A stretch of DNA of 64,000 nucleotides, from the NCBI GenBank assembly GCA_024291935.2, contig CM044313.1:88783001-88847000 (forward strand), given 5' to 3'. This DNA is from Okapia johnstoni. Lineage: Eukaryota > Chordata > Mammalia > Artiodactyla > Giraffidae. Positions within the stretch are counted from its first letter, which is position 1, and the number at the start of each line of letters is the position of its first letter. A model generated the notes under the pieces. It saw nothing but the letters and a program-made list of their open reading frames with translations. It did not search any database and had not been told where the DNA came from. Both the position numbers and the translations under genes were made by a program. Shown here in pieces: positions 21,776-33,414 of the stretch.

Positions 21776-23328
21776 TATTTTGACTGAAAACAGTTCAGTG
21801 TCATACACTAAGATGTTCAATAGCAAATGAAATGCAAAATATCAGACCAATTTGTTGGTTGTTTTATTAAACCCTTTCAAAATTGGAACTCTGGCCACCC
21901 TGAGTGGTTTCTTTGCTTCCTCATCCTAATGAGACTCTCTTATCCAGTTGCTATTCACTGCACAGTTAATCCGTGAACGCCCTGAGTGAAACAGCAGCGA
22001 GAAGTATGTGACTCATGGCTTAGTGCCATCCTTTTCTCGAAGGTAATGGTCATTCAAGTTTAGTCTGTCTCAGTTGTACTCTGAAGCCTTCAAATAATTT
22101 TTTGTGCATTTTCTCGAGTGCTTATAATTGGTCTCTCAAGGAGGCTTTAACTTTGACATGGCTAGAAGCCATGATGCTTTTACAAGGGGGTTGTGGAAAG
22201 CAGGCATTGTTGGAAAAAGCACCTGTTGCATATTTCCCATTCATTCAAATCATGTCCTGAGGCAGTCTGCCCTTTGACATGGATATATCTTGTCACAAAG
22301 TTTTGATAGTTTTTCTAAGTTCCAAGTTCAGCTTATAGCCATTTCTCGGTAGTCAATGGAAGCACACACACACAAATCTGTAGCATATAAAAATAGAAGT
22401 TTATTTCTCTGTAAAGGAATGGTTCAAATAAAGATGTTCAGAGCTAGTAGAGCACTCTTCCACTGTAAATATGTTTTTTTTTCATCCATGTCCACAGTGG
22501 CTGCTGCCGTTATCAGTTGCCCAGCAATAGCTAAGAGATACAGAAGTAGACTTGCAGGTGCTACTTCCTCTTTAGAAATGACAAGTTGTACACTGGTGCA
22601 ATAATTTGGCCACAACAAGCTACAAAGAAAAATATCTTTGCCATTGATCAAGCGAAAACCTGAGAGCTCTCTAACTGAATAAGGAAATTGATATAACTCT
22701 ACAGCAAGTAGTTCCTACCACTTCCATCTTTCCTTTCTCAGGAATGGAAAAGATATGGAGATGTTCATAGTATCAGGTGGTATGGAGGTGTAATGTCAAA
22801 CACAAACCACAAAGTTCTAGTCTTCTTAAAGAAATCAGATACAACTCTATTCACGTCCACTCCTAAAGATCATTTTCTATCAAATAATTTTAATACCAGC
22901 TGACACGAGCCCTCTGAATATGCCCTCCTGTAAAATTATGCTATCCAAAGTACACCCTCCACAGTCGGACAGTTTACAGCTCCTTACACCATACTCACAA
23001 TGAAATAAAATTTAATTTTTATGCAGCCTTTGAGTTTAGTTTCTTCTGAAACATGCCATTGTTTCTTCATCTGGTTTTTGCCATATCAAATTCTTCATTG
23101 AAGTAGTTATAAAATTTTGCACAGTAGTGTTAAAGTGCAATTCTGAAAGCTTAAAGTAAATACTATACTCTCAATTCATTGTATGTAGCAATCCTTTGGC
23201 TTCCCAGGATAAAAGTGCCATTATCAAAATTGTCAATTTCAATGAGAAAATTCATATAGCAATGCCTCCATTTTCACATAGTTAAGGTAGTTATTTTCAT
23301 CAATTGTTTTAACTTCACTTTCTAGTAT
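21776..23328. other. Unique DNA, least AT-rich of the gaps
   Basis: No repeat is recognised. A 75-codon minus-strand frame (22424-22651) overlaps an 82-codon plus-strand frame; its product has a hydrophobic stretch (LLLYLLAIAGQLITAAA), but I cannot link it to a known protein. A processed-pseudogene or 3' UTR origin remains possible but unsupported. Confidence 0.4.
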
Positions 23329-23470
23329 GATCCCTGAGTCAGGAAGATCCCCTAGATACAGAAAAGACAACACACTCCAGTATTCTTGCCTGGGAAACCC
23401 ATAGACAGAGGAGGCTGGGGCGGGGCGGGGGTGGGTCGCAAAGCCTCAAACACGACTTAGCGACTGAACG
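23329..23470 (+). mobile_element. Truncated Bov-tA/Bov-A SINE with G-rich patch
   Basis: It starts inside the tRNA-like half (GATCCCTGAGTCAGGAAGAT), keeps CCAGTATTCTTGCCTGG and ends ACGACTTAGCGACTGAACG plus an AAC-type tail. Positions 23417-23435 read GGGGCGGGGCGGGGGTGGG, where family members carry CCTGGTGGGCTACAGTCC, so the patch is a local change. Confidence 0.88.
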
Positions 23471-24544
23471 ACAAACAACTAGCACAGCTAACATTATTGA
23501 CACATTGGTTTCAAGGCACAGTGGAAATAAAAGTACAGAATAAAGGTCCTCTTTGTTTATTTTCTTCTTTGGTATTGTTTTTAAGTGACACACTATTGGA
23601 GTTAGTGGTAGTAACAAAATTGGAAGTAGGGCTGAGTGAATCTTTGTACATTTGAGAGGCCTCTAATTCTGCAGATCAATTCTCACCATTGCATTTTTCT
23701 CAAGGATCATTTCTAGTAGACTGATTTTCTCTGGGGTTGTAGCTGGAGATAGGGGTAACTAAGTATTTTTAGTTAAACTATTTTATCTTTCTTAAGATAC
23801 ATTTGATAAATGGAAATAAGATTTTGACCAGGTCATGTGCAATTACACTAATATAGCTGTATTAGTTCATTCAAACTATGGGTTTCTCTCCAGCCTATAT
23901 ACATCATCTTGAAAAAGACATTTTACAAGAAAGAGATATGTTGTAAACAGTTGTAAATGGGAAGATAAATGTGATCGATAGCATAAAGAAGAAACTAAAG
24001 AATAATGAATTCCCATTTTTATATATTATGTACGAGTTGGCATTTGGAAATTCACATGGGCCTATGTGAAAATCATGTGATAACTGATGCCTAGAACTCA
24101 AGAAATGGGTCACAATCTTTTTCCCACACTGAATAATTTTCACAAATATGCATATGAGGGATACCTTTTTAATAAATGTTGAAAGCAAATCCCAGATCAC
24201 TAATATTCCATTAAGAAGGTCAAATTTAATTGCATGTATTATAGATCTTATCTTTTTCTCTATTTTCCCAAGTGACAAGGAAAATGTAATTATTTTTGAA
24301 GCATGATAATATGCTATAAATGTGTGACCTTTTCACAGTTTAAGCAATAAAACTCACTCTAGGGTGTTTGTTGGAACATAATATTAATATACCTAAGCTA
24401 TATTGATTTGGATTAAATATGCTAGCATGTTACTGATAACATATCCTCTGAAGGGTTTTAAGGACCATCAAGTATTACATGTATAAAATTGCTTAATATT
24501 TGAAGATATTTTTCTATAAATATGTTTGTCTATTTACATGGTTT
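23471..24544. other. Unique DNA, nothing recognised
   Basis: Contains a 124-codon minus-strand frame (23904-24278) of hydrophobic, Lys-poor composition without recognisable motifs. I consider it chance in AT-rich DNA. Confidence 0.45.
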
Positions 24545-24560
24545 GTGAACACATATTCTT

Positions 24561-24861
24561 TTTTAATTAATTTATTTATTGTAATTGGAGGCTAATTACT
24601 TTACAATATTGTGGTGGTTTTTGCCCTACATACATTGACATGAATCAGCCACAAGTGTACATGTGTCCCAAATCCAGAACCCACCTCCCACCTCCCTCCC
24701 CACCCCATCCCTCTGGGTTGCCCCAGTGCATTGGCTTTGATCGCACTGTTTCATGCATCAGACTTGGACTGGTCACTATTTCACATATGGTAATATACAT
24801 ATTTCAATGCTATTCTCTCAAATCACCCATCCTCACCTTCTCTCACAGAGTCCAAAATCTG
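24561..24861 (-). mobile_element. Ruminant L1 3' UTR, 5'-truncated
   Basis: T-rich left end, then ATTGGAGGCTAATTACTTTA, ATTGACATGAATCAGCCAC, CCATCCCTCTGGGTTGCCCC and TCTCACAGAGTCCAAAATCT. Only about 300 bp of the 3' end was inserted. Exact 16-bp repeats GTGAACACATATTCTT at 24545-24560 and 24862-24877 flank it. Confidence 0.95.
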
Positions 24862-24877
24862 GTGAACACATATTCTT

Positions 24878-25199
24878 AATTAAAATACTCATTTTAGTGT
24901 ATTTGCAATGGTCAAAATATTTGTTCTAACATTTTATGGAAAAATTCAAATGAATCTTTTAGCCAAATGATACTACAAAATTTCTCCTGCAAGATACAAC
25001 CTTATTTTCATATACTTGGAAAATATTCATACTAAGAATATTGAAAGAATTTCTAATTTGTGAATTGATAGTTTCAACTTTATTCTTGTGTTGTAGAGAT
25101 GATCAGAAACCATAAGTTTCTAATTCCAAAACTGACCACCTCACAATTTAATATCTAATGAATTCTCACCCAATTCATGAGTTCATTTTTTCACCAGAT
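24878..25199. other. Unique AT-rich DNA
   Basis: Nothing recognised. Confidence 0.4.
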
Positions 25200-25403
25200 T
25201 TGTTAGCTGCTCAGTCATGTCCAACTCTTTGCAACCCTATGGACTGTAGCCTTCCAGGCTCCTCTGTCGATGGGATTCTCAAGGTGAGAATACTTTAGTG
25301 GGTTTCCAGGCCTTCTCCAGGAGATCTTCCCAACCCAGGGATCCAACCCATGTCTTATGCATTGCAGGCAGAATTTTTATCGTATGAGCCACCAGGGAAG
25401 GAC
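25200..25403 (-). mobile_element. Bov-tA type SINE
   Basis: Complement of a complete copy: TGCTCAGTCATGTCCAACTC at the left, GAGCCACCAGGGAAGG at the right (head). It lies 50 bp from the 3' end of the large minus-strand BovB and on the same strand. Confidence 0.93.
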
Positions 25404-25471
25404 TTTTTGCTAGATCAGTTCAGATCATTATTTTTCCTTATTTTATTAATTGTAGATTCGTTCAATTCAGT

Positions 25472-28095
25472 TCAGTCACTCAGTTGTGTCCAACTCTTTG
25501 CGACCCCATGAATCACAGCACGCCAGGCCTCCCTGTCCATAACCAACTCCCGGAGCTTACCCAAACTCATGTCCATCGAGGAGGTGATGCCATCCAACCA
25601 TCTCATCCTTTGTTGTCCCCTTTTCCTCCTGCCCTCAATCCTTCCCAGCATCAGGGTCTTTTCCAATGAGTCAGCTCTTCGCATCAGGTGGCCAAAATAT
25701 TGGAGTTTCAGCTTCAACATCGGTCCTTCCAATGAACACCCAGGACTCATCTCCTTTAGGATGGACTGGTTGGATCTCCTTGCAGTCCAAGGAACTCTAA
25801 AGAAGCTTCTCCAACACCACAGTTCAAAAGCATCAATTCTTCTGTACTCAGCTTTCTTTATAGTCCAACTGTCACATCCATACATGACTACTGGAAAAAC
25901 CATAGCCTTGACTAGACAGACCTTTGTTGAAAAAGTAATGTCTCTGATTTTAACATGCTGTCTAGGTTGGTCATAACTTTCCTTCCAAGGAGTAAGCGTC
26001 TTTTTATTTCATGGCAGCAGTCACCATCTGCAGTGACTTTGGAGCCCCAAAAAATAAAGTCAGCCACTGTTTCCACTGTTTCCCCATCTATTTGCCATGA
26101 AGTGATGGGACCAGATGCCATGATTTTAGTTTTCTGAATGTTGAGCTTTAAGCTAACTTTTTCACTCTCCTCTTTCACTTTCATCAAGAGGCTCTTTAGT
26201 TCTTCTTCACTTTCTGCCATAAGGGTGGTGACATCTGCATATCTGAGGTTATTGATATTTCTCCCAGCAATCTTGATTCCAGCTTGTGCTTCCTCCAGCC
26301 CAATGATTCTCATGATGTAGTCTGCATTTAAGTTAAATAAGCAGGGTGACAATATACAGCCTTGATATATTCCTTTTCCTATTCGGAACCAGTCTGTTGT
26401 TCCATGTCCAGTTCTAATTGTTGCTTCCTGATCTGCACACAGGTTTCTCAAGAGGCAGGGTAGGTGGTCTGGTATTCCCATCTCTTTCCGAATTTTCCAC
26501 AGTTTATTGTGAACCACACAGTTAAAGGCGTTTGCATTGCCAATAAAGCAGAAATAGATGCTTTTCTGGAACTCTCCTGCATTTTTGATGTTCCAACGGA
26601 TGTTGGCAATTTGATCTGGTTCCTCTGCCTTTGCTAAAACCAGGTAGAACATCTGGAAGTTCACGGTTCACGTATTGCTGAAGTCTGGCTTGGAGAATTT
26701 TGAGCATTACTTTGCTAGCGTGTCAGATGAGTGCAATTGTGCGGTAGTTTGAGCATTCTTTGGCATAGCCTTTCTTTGGTATTGGAATGAAAACTGACCT
26801 TTTCCAGTCCTCTGGCCACTGCTGAGTTTTCCAAATGCTGACATATTGAGTGCAGCACTTTCACAGCATCCTCCTTCAGGATTTGAAATAGCTCAACTGG
26901 AATTCCATCACCTCCACTAGCTTTGTTCAGTGATGCTTCCTAAGGCCCACTTGACTTCACATTCCAGGATGTCTGGCTCTAGGTGAGTGACCACACGATC
27001 GTGATTATCTGAGTGGTGAAGATCTTTCTTTGTACAGTTTTCTGTGTATTCTTGACACCTCTTCTAAATATCTTCTGCTTCTGTTAGGTCCATACCATTT
27101 CTGTCCTTTATTGAGCCCATCTTTGCATGAAATGTTCCCTTGGTATCTCTAATTTTCTTGAAGAGATCTCTAGTCTTTCTCATTCTACTGTTTTCCTCTA
27201 TTTCTTTGCACTGATCACTGAGACAGGCTTTCTTATCTCTCCTTGCTATTTTTTGCAACTCTGCATTCATATCCTTTTATCTTTCCTTTTCTCCTTTGCT
27301 GTTCACTTCTCTTATTTTTGCAGCCATTTGTAAGGCCTCCTGAGACAGCCATTTTGCCTTTTTTCATTTCTTTTTCTTTGGGCTGGTCTTGATCCCTGTG
27401 TCCTATACAGTGTCATGAACCTCCACCCATAGTTCATCAGGCACTCTGTCTAACAGATCTAGTCTCTTATATCTATTTCTCACTTCCACTGTATAGTCAT
27501 ACGGGATTTGATTTAGGTCATACCTGAATGGTTTGTGGTTTTCCCCACTTTCTTCAATTTATGTCTGAATTTGGCAATAAGGAGTTCATGATCTGAGCCA
27601 CAGTCAGTTCCCAGTCTTATTTTTGCTGACTGTATAGAGCTTCTCCATCTTTGGCTGCAGAGAATATAATCAATCTGATTTTGGTGTTGACCATCTGGTG
27701 ATGTCCATGTGTAGAGTCTTATCTTGTGTTGTTGGAAGAGGGTGTTTGCTATGACCAGTGCGTTCTCTTGGCAGAACTCTATTAGCCTTTGCCTGCTTCA
27801 TTCTGTACTCCAAGGCCAAATTTACCTGTTACTCCAGGAGTTTCTTGACTTCCCATTTTTGCATTCCAGTCCCCTATAATGAAAAGGATATTTTTTGGGG
27901 TGTTAGTTCTAAAAGTTCTTGTAGGTCTTCATAGAACTGTTCAACTTCAGCTTCTTCAGCATTACTGGTCATTGCATAGATTTGGATTATCGTGATATTG
28001 AATGGTTTGCCTTGGAAACGAACAGAGATCATTCTGTCATTTTTGAGACTGAAATCAAGTACTGCATTTCAGACTCTTTTGTTGACTATGATGGC
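25472..28095 (-). pseudogene. BovB endonuclease/reverse transcriptase, broken
   Basis: Domain order on - is endonuclease (the GDWNAK codons lie near 27856-27886), linker with KMGSIKDRNGMDLTEAED near 27064-27130, RT and C-terminal Arg-rich region. The RT runs open for 250 codons (25912-26664), with FIGNANAFNC where FIDYAKAFDC is usual. The catalytic YADD reads YADV (26230-26241, GAC to GTC), so it would be inactive even if repaired elsewhere. A frame change lies near 25905 and others lie upstream of 26664. Insertion strand is opposite to the BovB at 16645. Confidence 0.9.
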
Positions 28096-28844
28096 AGCGC
28101 AGGAGCGGCCGAGAGGAGCTACCCCATGTCCAAGGTCAGGAGCGGCAACAGTGAGGACATACCCCATGTCCAAGGTAAGGAACAACGGCTGGACTTTGCT
28201 GGAGCAGCAGTGAAGAAATACCCTGTGCCCACGGTAAGAGAAACCCAGGTAAGGTGGTAGGCACTGAGAGAGGGCATCAGAGGGCAGACAGACTGAAACC
28301 ACAATCACAGACAACTCGCCAGTCTGATCACATGGACCACAGTCTTGTCTAACTCAGTGAAACTAAGCCATGCCATGTGGGGCCACTCAAGACAGATAGG
28401 TCATCGTGGAGAGGTCTAACATTATGTGGTCCACTGGAGAAGGGAATGGCAAACGACTTCAGTATTCTTGCCTTGAGAACCCCATGAACAGTATGAAAAG
28501 GCAAACAGATAGGACACTGAAAGATGAACTCCCCAGGTCAGTAGGTACCCAATATGCTACTGGAGATCAGCGGAGAAATCACTCCAGAAAGAATGAAGGG
28601 ATGGATCCAAAGCAAAAACAACACCCAGTTGTGGATGTGACTGGTGATAGAAGCAAGGTCTGATGCTGTCAAGAGCAATATTGCATAGGAACCAGAAATG
28701 TTAGGTCCATGAATCAAGGCAAATTGGAAGTGGTCAAACCTCCAATTGGAAGGAGATGGTAAGAGTGAGCATCGACATTCTATCAATCAGCAAACTAAAA
28801 TGGACTGGAATGGGTGAATTTAACTCAGATAACCATTATATCTA
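28096..28844 (+). mobile_element. Inverted BovB 5' UTR segment
   Basis: This is the only CpG- and GC-rich patch in the window (about 28095-28240). It carries two diverged copies of a motif ACCCCATGTCCAAGGT (28119, 28161; a third degraded near 28201 reads ACCCTGTGCCCACGGT), spaced about 40 bp, as expected for the BovB 5' UTR with its internal promoter. It then passes through the noncoding leader to the start of the endonuclease frame (ATGAATCAAGGCAAATTGG at 28710). Confidence 0.85.
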
Positions 28845-30374
28845 ATATCAGCATCTATCTTATATTTACAATGAACATTGCTTGAAATTTCAGCTTTTTA
28901 CATAAGCATGCATGATAAGAGCATTTTCTTGTTGCTCCAAAACTGACAACTAGGATCCAAAGCTGAGGATAGAAGATATGCCTCCCATTCTAAACATTGA
29001 GAAACTCATGGATAAAAATGTGTGGGAGATACGTGTGCCCCTTCCTACTACTTGCGTGGCGAGTTGCAGAAACTAAACATTCTATTTTGGGGACAGCGTT
29101 TACAAAGGGAATTCTTGAAATGGCTTGAAGAGCCATTCAGGCCGTTCAGAACTTAAAATGGCTCTCTTTAAGTCACAGACATTTTGTGACCAGTCTGATC
29201 TCTATTTTCCCCGGGCATTCCTGATGGCAGGAGAGTATTCCTTGGTCTTCATCAGTTGGATGGGATGTGTGGGTACAAGTTGGTACAGAAAGAAAGGAAC
29301 CTCAAGGCTTCCCATGAAGCAATACTAATGAGCTGGTGGTTAAAAGAGAAGCAGAAAAAGTAAGACTATGACAGCAGAGACTATTCTTCATCAGAAACAC
29401 CATTAGAGTGAGGCCTGGTCTACAGAAAGTATACAATAGATACATCATGAGTCCATTCTCTGAAAGGCAAAATAAAAACTCATAACAATACTCATTAATT
29501 AAATGCAAAGAAATATAACCTAAACATAGCCTATAAATTTCACAAAAATAATATGCGTTTGAATCTTAAAAATTTTTTTAAAGATCCATATCTCATGCAT
29601 GAGTACACAGAAAAAAGCTAATTGCCTGGAAAGATAAGAAGGTCATATGCAGATGTAATAATTACACAGACATGACTGAATTAACCCAAAAATAAGAATG
29701 AGGATAAGCATGGACTTTTATTACTATGTGATATATAGTTTGAAATTGATTTTGCTTCACCACAGTCACACTTTTCAAAAAGCCATATTTATAGTCAAAT
29801 GACCTTTTCTAAGAAACAAAAATATCTATGGCTATATAAATATTTTGTTAAATCATTTCATGCTTGGGTAACTTTTTTTCTATTTGAAATTCAATACTTT
29901 GTATTCTTAAATGGCAAGAAATGTACTATCTAAAAACTAGCAGTCATTTAAAATATTGGAGATTTTCTCAAGTCAATATAAGATGAAGGTAATTAAACTG
30001 AAATAGAACAACAGTTCAGAAATGAATTACTTATATGCAGTTAGAATAATAGCAAAGTTACTATTTTTCCAATAATTCAGTATGATTTGATACAAGAGTG
30101 AGGTGGTTCTGTACATAAATATATGATGAGGACTCAACAAACACTGTCAAAACCTCAGTTTTTTAAGAAAAAAGTACATATTGGGAGCACATCTAGAGAG
30201 ATCAGTTATATGGATCTTCTAAACTTGGATGGATTTGATTAAGTATAGACACTGGCTGGCTGAAAATTAATCTAAGATAGCGGTGACTCAGATCATTGGG
30301 GAAACTGAGTTTTATTATCTTCCTCCTTTCTGGGGCCATGAGAATATCCTGAGAAAACCAATATCATAACAACT
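28845..30374. other. Unique DNA, nothing recognised
   Basis: 29040-29340 is less AT-rich but carries no recognisable coding motif. No repeat family found. Confidence 0.45.
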
Positions 30375-30822
30375 TTGTTGTTGTTTTTCAGTAGCTCAGT
30401 CGTGTCCGACTCTTTGTGACCCCAGGGACTGTAGAACTCCAGGCTTCCCTGTCCATCACCATCTCCCAGAGTTTGCTCAAACTCATATCCACTGAGCTGG
30501 CGATGCCATCCAACCATCTCATCCACTATCGTCCACTTCTCCTGCCTTCAATCTTTCCCAGCATCAGGGTCTTTTCCAGTGAGTCAGCTCTTTGCATCAG
30601 GTGGCCAAAGAATTGGAGCTTTAGCTTCAGCATCAGTCCTTCCAAAGAATATTCAGGATTGATTTCCTTTAGGATTGACTAGTTTGATCTTCTTGCTGTC
30701 CAAGGACTCTCAAGAGTCTTCTCCAGCACCACAGTGTGAAGACATCAATTCTTTGGTTCAAAGCCTTTTTTATTGTCCAGATTTCATATCCATACATGAC
30801 TACTGGAAAAACCATAGCTTTT
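30375..30822 (-). mobile_element. BovB 3' end, 5'-truncated, AAC-tail class
   Basis: It opens with TTGTTGTTGTTTTTCAGTAG (complement of an AAC-rich tail) and covers the C-terminal coding part up to CATGACTACTGGAAAAACCA. The sense frame has stops and frame changes. The tail and divergence place it with the older BovB copies in the window. Confidence 0.93.
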
Positions 30823-31540
30823 TAAAAGTTTGTGCTTAGAACACATTAGACCCATTGTCCATTGCCCAAACCAAGTTGTAATATCAGGCCAGAGTCAAAG
30901 TGGAAGAGCACCACACATTTACAAGGCAAATGGTGTGATTGTAGGGAGGGCTGGAATTAGGGATATTACAATACCATAGTCAGAACTCAGCAGAAATTAC
31001 CCATGCCCCTCCCACACTGGAAAACAGTCTTAGCCTTATTTCAGAAGCCCCAGTGATCTTGTTCATCTGTGTCACAGTCTAGTGTGATCTACAGCAGCTC
31101 AGGGTATGACTTCTCTTGATTTGGGGGTCTGTACACTAAAAGGACAAGATGTCCTCTTCAACACCCAACTATGGTGAACAACGGTAATAAATGGTCTAGT
31201 TTATAACATAGGAGAATGGTAGGTATATAGAAATATTGCTTAATAGCAATTATCCATTGCCACCAGTCAAGTGTTGCATGTATCCTACACCAGGGGTAGG
31301 ATGTGACACCCAATTAGACCTTGCTTTTGCTCCCTGGGATTAATTCTCCACTTCATTGGACAAAATGACTTTTGACCCTGTCCTATAGGATATTCATTTC
31401 TTTTCCATAACTCTCCTTGACCAGTTGTGAAAACTGAAAGATATGCCCATTGAGTGTTCTTTCAATGCATGTCTTACCAGTAGAAAGCTCAGATAAATTT
31501 TATTACTCAAAGTTCTCTAGAGAAACAAAACAAATAGGAG
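30823..31540. other. Unclassified diverged sequence
   Basis: Moderate-complexity DNA with an island of C-rich text (CCCATGCCCCTCCCACACTGG near 31000). It may be an old LTR or LINE remnant, but I cannot name one. Confidence 0.35.
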
Positions 31541-31541
31541 T

Positions 31542-31544
<3 letters not shown>

Positions 31545-31578
<34 letters not shown>

Positions 31579-31606
31579 GGGGGGAGGGTATATGTGTGTG
31601 TGTATG
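31545..31606. repeat. (AC)14, then TATATGGGGGGAGGG and (TG)n
   Basis: (AC)14 at 31545-31572 is followed by a G-rich spacer and a shorter GTGTGTGTG run. The two dinucleotide tracts are complementary and could fold back on each other. Confidence 0.85.
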
Positions 31607-31621
31607 AATGAAATTAGCTGT

Positions 31622-31655
31622 AAGCTTCTCTGATGGCTAAGATTGTAAAGAAATA
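31622..31655 (+). mobile_element. Tiny Bov-tA head fragment
   Basis: GCTTCTCTGATGGCTAAG and ATTGTAAAGA match only the tRNA-like head of the SINE; the body is absent. Possibly a very short truncated insertion or chance. Confidence 0.35.
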
Positions 31656-33414
31656 GATATGAGGCAGCTTTAAAAAATTTAGGGCACATTCATTTATATG
31701 TGATACATTTCATAAGCATTTTCTACCCAGTTTGCTTTATATATTTTGGTTTGCTTATAACTTCTGCTTTCTATATGAATTTCTGGTTGTCTAACTTATA
31801 AATATTTTTGTTTTAGAACAAAATTTTGATATGTAGTTAGAAACCATGTCCCTCTATCCAAGTGACATAGAGATGTTTTCACAGGAGATAATTGATAATT
31901 TTTTTGAAGATTTCTATGGGCATAGTTTTAATTCTTTATGTTGAATGAGGTCAGTTCTTCTAAATTTTAGCTTCCTGGGAAATCATACAATTCATCTTTA
32001 TAAAATATACTTAGATTTCTACAAATGATTCCTTTATACTTTTATGTTTTTTTTTCCCTCCCTGCTTAAAGTCCACTTTAATCTTTTCAATCCAGTACAA
32101 ATCCAGTTCTTTTACTGACCAAATTGAAATGTTTAGCTCTTCAAATTATAACACACCTAAATTTTTCTCATGTTATTAATATCACTGACATTCTTAGGTC
32201 CTTTCATACAAAGTAGAATAAAAGGGTACATCTAGAATTCAATGTGTGCCTAATAAAAAGACAATAGAAGACGACAAATGTCTTAGATATCGGAATTGAA
32301 AGAATTGGATTTTAAAATAATTATAATTAATAAATTAATGAAAATGAAGAGGAAGATAAACAACACGGTTGATAAAAGGATGGAATCTAAGAGAGTACTG
32401 AAATCGAACTACAAACTAATAATTACCTAGACAATTGATATTGAAAGAAGGATGAAAGAAATAAAGGCAGTGCACAGAGATTGGGAGCAAAGATAACAGG
32501 TAGGTAACACTCAATATTAGATTGAGAGATTGCAGAATTCTCTCAATTTCAAGTATATGTCCTTCATTATGTAAAGATGCTACTGTAGAAACCTGAACTG
32601 GCCAGTCCTCAGAGCCCATCGCCTCAAGAACACCCCCTGGCTATTCTGTGAATGGGCCATTCTATCTTCCAAAAGAGATGTCTATTATTGTCTTTTGTTT
32701 GTCTGTTTTTGAGATGCTTCATTCTTAATGCAAGTCAAGAAATATAAGCAAGATATTTCTGTCTGTCAGTCACCTCTATGAGAAGTTAAAAATGGGAATA
32801 TATCTACAGAAATGCCTGCTTCTATTTTTATAATGCATGAGTGAGTGAGTCACTCACTTATTTTATAATGCATAGCTGGTTTCAAATAATTTACAATCTC
32901 AAAAATATACCCTGAAATCAGAGAAAACCTTGAAAGATAGTCAAATAGCTTGTTTGAAATCTTGTATAAAAATCAATTTCATGAGAATTGAGAACTGTTA
33001 ATAGTTACTATATTATGAGAAGAATTAGAATGTGTGTTTAGACTAACATTAACATATATTTAAAAATTAATGGAAAATGCACCTGATTGCATGGGAAAAG
33101 GAAAATAAGTATTGCAAAACAGGTATTAGTAATAAAGTGGTGGCTGATGCATACATTTCCAGCTTACTGCCCAGATTCAAGTAAAATGATGATAAAACTC
33201 AATAATTTAGTAAAAAAAAAAAAAAAGATCAAATTAATTTCTGAGCAGATCATTGCATATGTGCCTAGAAAAGAGAAACATCTTTATGGACCAAAGTTTT
33301 GAGAAGTTAAAAGTATAAGAAGACTGCTGAATTAGAGAAGAGATAGAGTCCAAAGTTAAATGTGCAAAATATTAATAATTATTTTTGTTAACATATAAGT
33401 CATGTACAATATAC
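31656..33414. other. Unique AT-rich DNA with a repeat-flanked palindrome
   Basis: No gene recognised. The palindrome at 32840-32858 is listed separately. An A15 run lies near 33212-33226. Confidence 0.45.
32826..32873. repeat. 13-bp direct repeats flanking a 19-bp palindrome
   Basis: TTTTATAATGCAT occurs at 32826-32838 and 32861-32873. Between them AGTGAGTGA-G-TCACTCACT (32840-32858) is a perfect palindrome around one central base. Confidence 0.9.

Larger units (their letters stand above)
25455..28844 (-). mobile_element. BovB: Nearly full-length BovB with long inverted 5' end
   Basis: The 3' tail (TTCAATTCAGTTCAGTCACT, complement of the CTGAA-type tail) is at the left. The body runs on - to about 28095, inside the endonuclease start. 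From 28096 to 28844 the same element's 5' region lies on +, beginning AGCGCAGGAGCGGCCGAG and ending AACCATTATATCTA. The two arms meet at the BovB start and at the first endonuclease codons; only about 40 bp of the element is missing between them. This fits twin priming, with near-complete cDNA on both arms. No clear target-site repeat was found. Confidence 0.92.

Noticed and set aside
23904..24278. 124-codon minus-strand frame with hydrophobic segments
   Set aside because: Composition is that expected from AT-rich noncoding DNA; no motif, no splice or start evidence.
25405..25454. Target-site repeat for the BovB at 25455-28844
   Set aside because: I compared the left flank (ATTGTAGATTCG) with the right flank (ATATCAGCATCTATC) and found no convincing match, so none is claimed.
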